From F23-D06 sp045600905 (GTDB lineage Bacteria; Bacteroidota; Bacteroidia; Bacteroidales; WCHB1-69): a DNA stretch of 25,647 nt. The DNA is taken from the NCBI GenBank assembly GCA_045600905.1, contig JAZRYT010000166.1, forward strand, positions 1 through 25,647, written 5' to 3'. Within the stretch, counting starts at the first letter, position 1. Each line of letters starts with the position of its first letter. A program made the translations under genes and the position numbers. A model generated the notes under the pieces. It saw only the letters and a list, made by a program, of their open reading frames with translations, ran no database searches and was not told where the DNA came from. Shown here piece by piece: positions 21,361-25,647 of the stretch.

Positions 21361-23664
21361 ATGAAACAAAAAATCGCAAAATACCTGCTATACATCACGT
21401 TGGCATTCGTAGCCGTTTCATACCTGCCGTGGGTATATTTGACTATCGGATACTACATCCTGCGTTATGCCATTATGGTCTGTATGGCGACGTCCCTAAT
21501 TTTGACGTTTTCCATTGAAAAGTATTTCTCCGAACGTTTTATGCGACTCTTCGCCGTAACCATTATCTTAGTTACTGCGGAGTTCCTCTTTTTCTACCTT
21601 GCTGGACGACATTTCCGGCTGGCCGACCTCAGTCAGCTGATTATTGCCTTTTTGTGTATCGGCATCGGTATGACATTGGACAATGACATCAAAAATTGGG
21701 CGAACATTTGCTATTATTACACACTCGGGCTCATTGTAATGGGCGTGCTCAACTGCTTTTATTGGGCCGGTGGCCTGTACATTCCAGAACACTATATGCT
21801 GGATGAGGGAAAAAACCAGGTGGGCGGCCTAATTGCCATTGCCGGCACCGCGTGCTTCTTCTTCGGTATCAAAATCAAAGAGCAACGTACGCACTTCCTC
21901 GTTCTTTTCATCCTCACCTTGCTTGTTCTGCTTTTAATCAGAGCGCGTTCCGACTGCTTCGCGATGTTACTCTGCACTTTGTTTGTCGGCATCAAAGACT
22001 GCAACTGGAAGTGGAAATGGAATCTCAAAACCGTGTTATCCATCCTCGGAATCTGCCTCATCGGCTACATTATCTACGCGGGCTTTATTTGTGATGAGCT
22101 TCACACCTTTATGGTTGGCGGGAAGTCCTCTGACGACTTGGATGTCCTCACCTCCAACCGTATGGAGCGCAATCACCAGGGATTGGAATTCCTAATGAAA
22201 GATCCTTTTAACGGAGAGCAGACAGAAGAATCCGGCATCTTGCTCATTCACAACTATATTCTTTTACGATTGGTGCGTTACGGCGTATGGTCGCTGCCTT
22301 TGGTTGGGTTCTACTTGTATTTCGGAATCAAAACCATTTGTGCGCTGTTTAAAGACCGTATAACCCGTTTGGAAGACGTTGGCTATATTGCCTGCGCCCT
22401 TCCGCTTTTGGTCAGTTTCGTAGAGCCCAACTTCCCTTACGGGCCAGGCTCCATTCAAATGCTTGCCTTTCTGCTGTTAGGCGCCACATTCAATCATCCG
22501 CAACGGGCATTACCATCCCAAGAGGATGATTCCGCAGACAATTCCAAGAAAGTGCTGCACATCTGCAACGACTTTACTTACAGTAAAGTACATACGGAGC
22601 TGTATCAGCAGTTGGATAGATTGGGTGTTGAGCAAATCATCTATTCACCCATTCGCGACAAAGCGTTAGAAGGCAACAATCGTTTTGAAGGAAATCATAC
22701 AACAATAATTTATTCATTCATACTCAAACCTTTACATCGGATTTTCTTTAATAGGAAAATAGATGTGATTGATAAAGACATTTGCAAGAATGTGGATTTG
22801 TCAAAGGTTGGTATTGTTCACGCCACGAATCTTTTCAGTGACGGAGCTGCAGCCTTACAACTCAAAAGGAGATATGGGCTCCCGTACATTGTGGCCGTGC
22901 GCAACTCCGACCTCAACGCGTTTTTGAAGCTGCCGCATCTCTGGTGGGTACATCGCGCCGTCATCAAAGAGGCCGAAAAGGTGATTTTCATCTCGCCTTC
23001 CCATCACAGACGTCTCAGCAGCCACTGGACGCTTATCGGGATGCGCCAAACGCTCGCGCAAAAAAGCCTCATTATGCCCAACGGCATCAACCAATATTGG
23101 CTGGAGCATCTACAGGCCAACCCAGAGCAACACGCGCATAACCACGGAATTTGCTACGTAGGCAATTTCGATGACAACAAAAACGTGCTGCGACTGATTG
23201 AAGCCGTTTTGAATTTAAAGGCAACATTCCCCGACATTCACCTTGACCTGGTAGGCGGCACAGGCAACCGGGAGCAGGACGTCCTCCATCTTGTTGAAAA
23301 GCATCCCGAGACATTATCCTACAAGGGGAAAATCTACGAAAAGGACAAGCTCCAAAAAGTATATCAAAGTAACAGCATATTCGCGATGCCTTCCATTCAC
23401 GAGACCTTCGGCCTTGTATATGTGGAGGCGCTATCCCAGGGATTGTCCGTTTTATACACTAAAAACGAGGGGATTGATGGCATTTTTGACGAAAAGGTCG
23501 GCGAAAGCGTTCATCCCACCCATCTTCAGGAAATCATAGACGCACTCCGCCTATTATTATCACAACCGAATAATTATGAGGCACTTTCAACGAACAAGTT
23601 CGACTTGTTCAGTTGGAGACACATTGCCACGAAATATCAAGAAATCTATAGTCCGTTTATTTAA
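21361..23664 (+). CDS. Fusion of Wzy/WaaL-like membrane protein and GT4 glycosyltransferase
   Basis: A single uninterrupted 767-residue frame holds two proteins that are usually separate. Residues 1-375 have about ten hydrophobic segments with a polar loop (about 245-290), the layout of O-antigen polymerases and ligases. After a charged linker (377-396, PSQEDDSADNSKK), residues 397-767 form a GT-B enzyme of family GT4. This part opens with VLHICNDF and includes a GNFDDNKNVLRLIEA sugar-nucleotide domain and the acidic motif HETFGLVYVEA (Glu681 and Glu689). A GT4 part would sit in the cytoplasm while the polymerase or ligase works outside. It is preceded by the longest repeat array in the window and followed by a GT2 gene after 12 bases. 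Confidence 0.82.
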   Translation: MKQKIAKYLLYITLAFVAVSYLPWVYLTIGYYILRYAIMVCMATSLILTFSIEKYFSERFMRLFAVTIILVTAEFLFFYLAGRHFRLADLSQLIIAFLCIGIGMTLDNDIKNWANICYYYTLGLIVMGVLNCFYWAGGLYIPEHYMLDEGKNQVGGLIAIAGTACFFFGIKIKEQRTHFLVLFILTLLVLLLIRARSDCFAMLLCTLFVGIKDCNWKWKWNLKTVLSILGICLIGYIIYAGFICDELHTFMVGGKSSDDLDVLTSNRMERNHQGLEFLMKDPFNGEQTEESGILLIHNYILLRLVRYGVWSLPLVGFYLYFGIKTICALFKDRITRLEDVGYIACALPLLVSFVEPNFPYGPGSIQMLAFLLLGATFNHPQRALPSQEDDSADNSKKVLHICNDFTYSKVHTELYQQLDRLGVEQIIYSPIRDKALEGNNRFEGNHTTIIYSFILKPLHRIFFNRKIDVIDKDICKNVDLSKVGIVHATNLFSDGAAALQLKRRYGLPYIVAVRNSDLNAFLKLPHLWWVHRAVIKEAEKVIFISPSHHRRLSSHWTLIGMRQTLAQKSLIMPNGINQYWLEHLQANPEQHAHNHGICYVGNFDDNKNVLRLIEAVLNLKATFPDIHLDLVGGTGNREQDVLHLVEKHPETLSYKGKIYEKDKLQKVYQSNSIFAMPSIHETFGLVYVEALSQGLSVLYTKNEGIDGIFDEKVGESVHPTHLQEIIDALRLLLSQPNNYEALSTNKFDLFSWRHIATKYQEIYSPFI

Positions 23665-23676
23665 AAACCACCCGCC

Positions 23677-24678
23677 ATGCTTTCCGTCATCTGTCCTATT
23701 TACAACGAAGAAAAATACATTGCCAACTGCATAGAATCGATTTTGCAGCAGGATTTTCCCAAAGAAGACTTGGAAGTTTTGTTTGTGGATGGTATGAGCA
23801 ATGACCGCACACGCGCCATTGTGGGGGAATATGCGAGCCGATATCCATTTATCCACCTTTTGGACAATCCGCAACGGATTGTGCCGCCGGCATTGAACAT
23901 TGCCATACGTGCCTCAAAGGGTGACATTATTATGCGTTTGGACGCGCACGCCAAATATCCCGACAACTATTTTTCCGTACTGGTTCAAAAATTAGCAGAC
24001 TTGGAAGCCGACAATGTGGGTGGCGTGTGCCGCACGCTTCCCGTCAACGACACACCCGTATGCAGGGCCATTGCTACGGCGTTAAGCTCGCCTTTCGGAA
24101 TGGGCAACTCCTATTTCCGCATCGGAGCTGACAAGGAAATGTCTGTCGATACAGTGCCTTTCGGCTGTTTCCGCCGTGATATTTTCGACCGCATCGGCTT
24201 CTTCGATGAGGAACTGATTCGCAACCAAGATGATGAATTTAACGGCAGAATCATTAAAAACGGAGGCAAAATATTTCTGATTCCGAGCATTGTCATTGAC
24301 TACTTTGCCCGCGACACCATTGGCAAAGTCTCCAAGATGTTCTACCAATACGGCCTTTTCAAACCTTTGGTCAATCAGAAATTAGGAAAACCCGCGACCT
24401 TGCGGCAGTTCTTCCCCTTATGCTTCGTGTTAGGACTTATCCTCGGTTTCCTGCTATGCTTCGTACATCCGGTTTTCCGCTATTTGTACATAGCCGTATT
24501 AGCACTCTATTTGCTTATGGCACTTTACTTTAGCTGCAAATCAGAAAAAAACATCCGCACCATCCTTCTACTGATATGCACGTACATCACCATCCACGTC
24601 AGTTACGGATGGGGTTACTTACGGGGTTTGGTGAAGCTGTTGTTGAAAAAGGACTTTGTGGCCAAAGTCAACCGCTAA
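23677..24678 (+). CDS. GT2 glycosyltransferase, ExoA-like, with C-terminal membrane segments
   Basis: The 333-residue protein starts with the GT-A strand MLSVICPIYNEEKYIANCIE and has Asp38 (VDGMSNDRT). It has the DxD-like RLDAHAKYP (Asp89, His91), which is typical of ExoA-type succinoglycan transferases, and NQDDEFNGR near 217. Hydrophobic helices fill about 242-310. It likely adds a sugar to a lipid-linked oligosaccharide at the inner face of the cytoplasmic membrane. It starts 12 bases after the fusion gene and is probably co-transcribed with it. Donor and acceptor cannot be told from sequence. Confidence 0.87.
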   Translation: MLSVICPIYNEEKYIANCIESILQQDFPKEDLEVLFVDGMSNDRTRAIVGEYASRYPFIHLLDNPQRIVPPALNIAIRASKGDIIMRLDAHAKYPDNYFSVLVQKLADLEADNVGGVCRTLPVNDTPVCRAIATALSSPFGMGNSYFRIGADKEMSVDTVPFGCFRRDIFDRIGFFDEELIRNQDDEFNGRIIKNGGKIFLIPSIVIDYFARDTIGKVSKMFYQYGLFKPLVNQKLGKPATLRQFFPLCFVLGLILGFLLCFVHPVFRYLYIAVLALYLLMALYFSCKSEKNIRTILLLICTYITIHVSYGWGYLRGLVKLLLKKDFVAKVNR

Positions 24679-24716
24679 TTGAAGGCTACCTGTCCGCCAA
24701 CTGGATATACTTCTAT

Positions 24717-24744
24717 CAATTTACAATTAACAATGTACAATTTA
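24717..24744. repeat. 7-bp tandem repeat CAATTNA, 4 units
   Basis: CAATTTA, CAATTAA, CAATGTA and CAATTTA fill the middle of the 99-base gap before the fibre-like gene. The same pattern appears in three units at 2140-2160. The rest of the gap is A/T-rich with no clear promoter or terminator. Confidence 0.8.
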
Positions 24745-24777
24745 CATATAGCGAATAAATAAAAAAACATATAAATA

Positions 24778-25647
24778 ATGAAGAAAAAATCATTTACTCT
24801 TTTGACCTTGCTGATGATAGCAATGACAGTCTGGGCCCAGACGGCACAAAACCCGAAGTTGAGTTATCAAGCCGTGGTGCGTGACAACTCCAACAAGTTG
24901 GTGACGAACAGCAATATTGATGTCACCATCAGTGTGTTGCGAATGGACAACAGTCTGCAATACACCCAATCTTTCGCAGCCGTGCCTACCAACCAGAACG
25001 GTTTGATCTCCCTGCTTATTGGCGGAGAGGCCGACTGGGACGATATCGACTGGCTCCATTCCAAAATCGCGGTGGCCATCACCCTGCCGGACCGCTCCGT
25101 AGTGAAAGACACCACGGAGGTGAATGCCGTGCCGTTGGCCATCAATACGATGCATTCGGAAACGGTTGATCCGTCTGCTCTCGTTCAAAGCAACTGGACT
25201 CAGGTGGACACGGAAGATCCTTCCTTTATCCAGAACAAGCCGAGCATCAGCGACACGGTGAACACCATCCTCACCACGGAGGGCTACGTGACCGCCACCA
25301 CGTTGGACGGCCGCCACTACCTGACCTCCGACAGCGCGGTGATTACCACGATGCAGCACGACATTACAGCAAATGAAAACAACATTGCCAACCTGACGCT
25401 GCACACCACCCGGCACGCCATCCGCGACAGCGTGGCCGGCCAGATCCACGACAGCATCGCCGCCATCTCCTCGTTTGTCGAGCAGCAGGTGCTGAGCATT
25501 AGCAACGACACCATTTACCTGACGGGCGGCAGCTACGTGAAACTGCCCGCCGGCTTCAGCGGCAATTACAATGACTTGAGCAATAAACCGACCATCCCGA
25601 CGACAGTGGCGCAACTTACCGATGCTGCCAACTATCTGACCACTGGC
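24778..25647 (+). CDS. N-terminal part of a secreted fibre-like protein (partial, runs off the window)
   Basis: The frame opens at ATG 24778 and stays open for 290 codons to the right edge. A signal peptide (MKKKSFTLLTLLMIAMTVWA, cut before Gln21) leads into LSYQAVVRDNSNKLV and NQNGLISLLIGG (about 28-83), a domain seen at the start of many secreted Bacteroidota proteins. After it come tail-fibre-like pieces: WTQVDTEDPSFIQNKPSISD (about 139-158) and YNDLSNKPTIP with VAQLTDAANYLTTG (from about 263), two versions of the 'DP-FI-NKP / DLSNKP' fibre repeat. Such proteins are probably exported surface fibres; ligand unknown. The gene is much richer in G+C than the rest of the window. A 274-residue minus-strand frame across it is a shadow. 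Confidence 0.85.
   Translation, partial: MKKKSFTLLTLLMIAMTVWAQTAQNPKLSYQAVVRDNSNKLVTNSNIDVTISVLRMDNSLQYTQSFAAVPTNQNGLISLLIGGEADWDDIDWLHSKIAVAITLPDRSVVKDTTEVNAVPLAINTMHSETVDPSALVQSNWTQVDTEDPSFIQNKPSISDTVNTILTTEGYVTATTLDGRHYLTSDSAVITTMQHDITANENNIANLTLHTTRHAIRDSVAGQIHDSIAAISSFVEQQVLSISNDTIYLTGGSYVKLPAGFSGNYNDLSNKPTIPTTVAQLTDAANYLTTG

Noticed and set aside
24790..25614. Minus-strand open frame of 274 residues opposite the fibre-like gene
   Set aside because: Its translation is low in complexity (His/Arg/Val-rich) with no motif, while the plus strand gives a signal peptide and known fibre repeats. High G+C creates the long antisense frame.

Overview
The window looks like a chromosome segment of a Bacteroidota, probably Bacteroidales, bacterium. 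Grounds: several upstream regions carry the phylum's -7 promoter element TAnnTTTG; Shine-Dalgarno sites are mostly absent; Rho has a very long charged N-terminal extension; and DUF5686, TupA-type ATP-grasp and 'YQAVVRD' fibre-like proteins occur together. No transposase, integrase, CRISPR array or rRNA is visible, and no stretch over 300 bases lacks a gene.

Layout. Positions 1-2128 hold the end of an unidentified gene, a bidirectional hairpin terminator, tRNA-Asn(GUU) on the minus strand, a YitT-type membrane protein and ispE. Positions 2217-13209 form one tightly packed nine-gene minus-strand operon. In transcription order it encodes glucose-1-phosphate cytidylyltransferase (rfbF), CDP-glucose 4,6-dehydratase (rfbG), the Fe-S/PMP 3-dehydratase RfbH, a ThDP-dependent acetolactate-synthase-like enzyme, a divergent HpcH/HpaI aldolase, a PfkB sugar kinase, an SDR epimerase/reductase, a GtrB-like GT2, and a GT39-like GT-C enzyme with C-terminal TPRs. 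A GtrA-family flippase gene lies just upstream. Divergent from gtrA are rho, a DUF5686 outer-membrane barrel and a serine hydrolase. Then come a PHP-family phosphatase, an ATP-grasp TupA-like protein, a Wzy/WaaL-like membrane protein fused to a GT4 glycosyltransferase, an ExoA-like GT2 and the start of a GC-rich secreted fibre-like protein.

How they fit. RfbF, RfbG and RfbH are the known route towards CDP-4-keto-3,6-dideoxyglucose. A ThDP enzyme directly after RfbH recalls YerE, which adds a two-carbon branch during yersiniose synthesis. The three genes after rfbH (ThDP enzyme, aldolase, kinase) are clearly more AT-rich than their neighbours and look like an inserted cassette. I infer a CDP-linked branched deoxysugar pathway, possibly using an unusual 2-keto acid as donor. 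Its product may be handed to a GtrB/GtrA/GT-C style lipid-linked glycosylation system. This is the best candidate for an undescribed system in the window.

The second theme is short tandem repeats. CATTAYCR 8-mers run up to the start codons of three plus-strand genes. Several 7-mer families (GTTTAAR, GTTTCAR, CAATTNA, ARCYCTR) fill other gaps, and one array sits in frame inside the GT39 gene.
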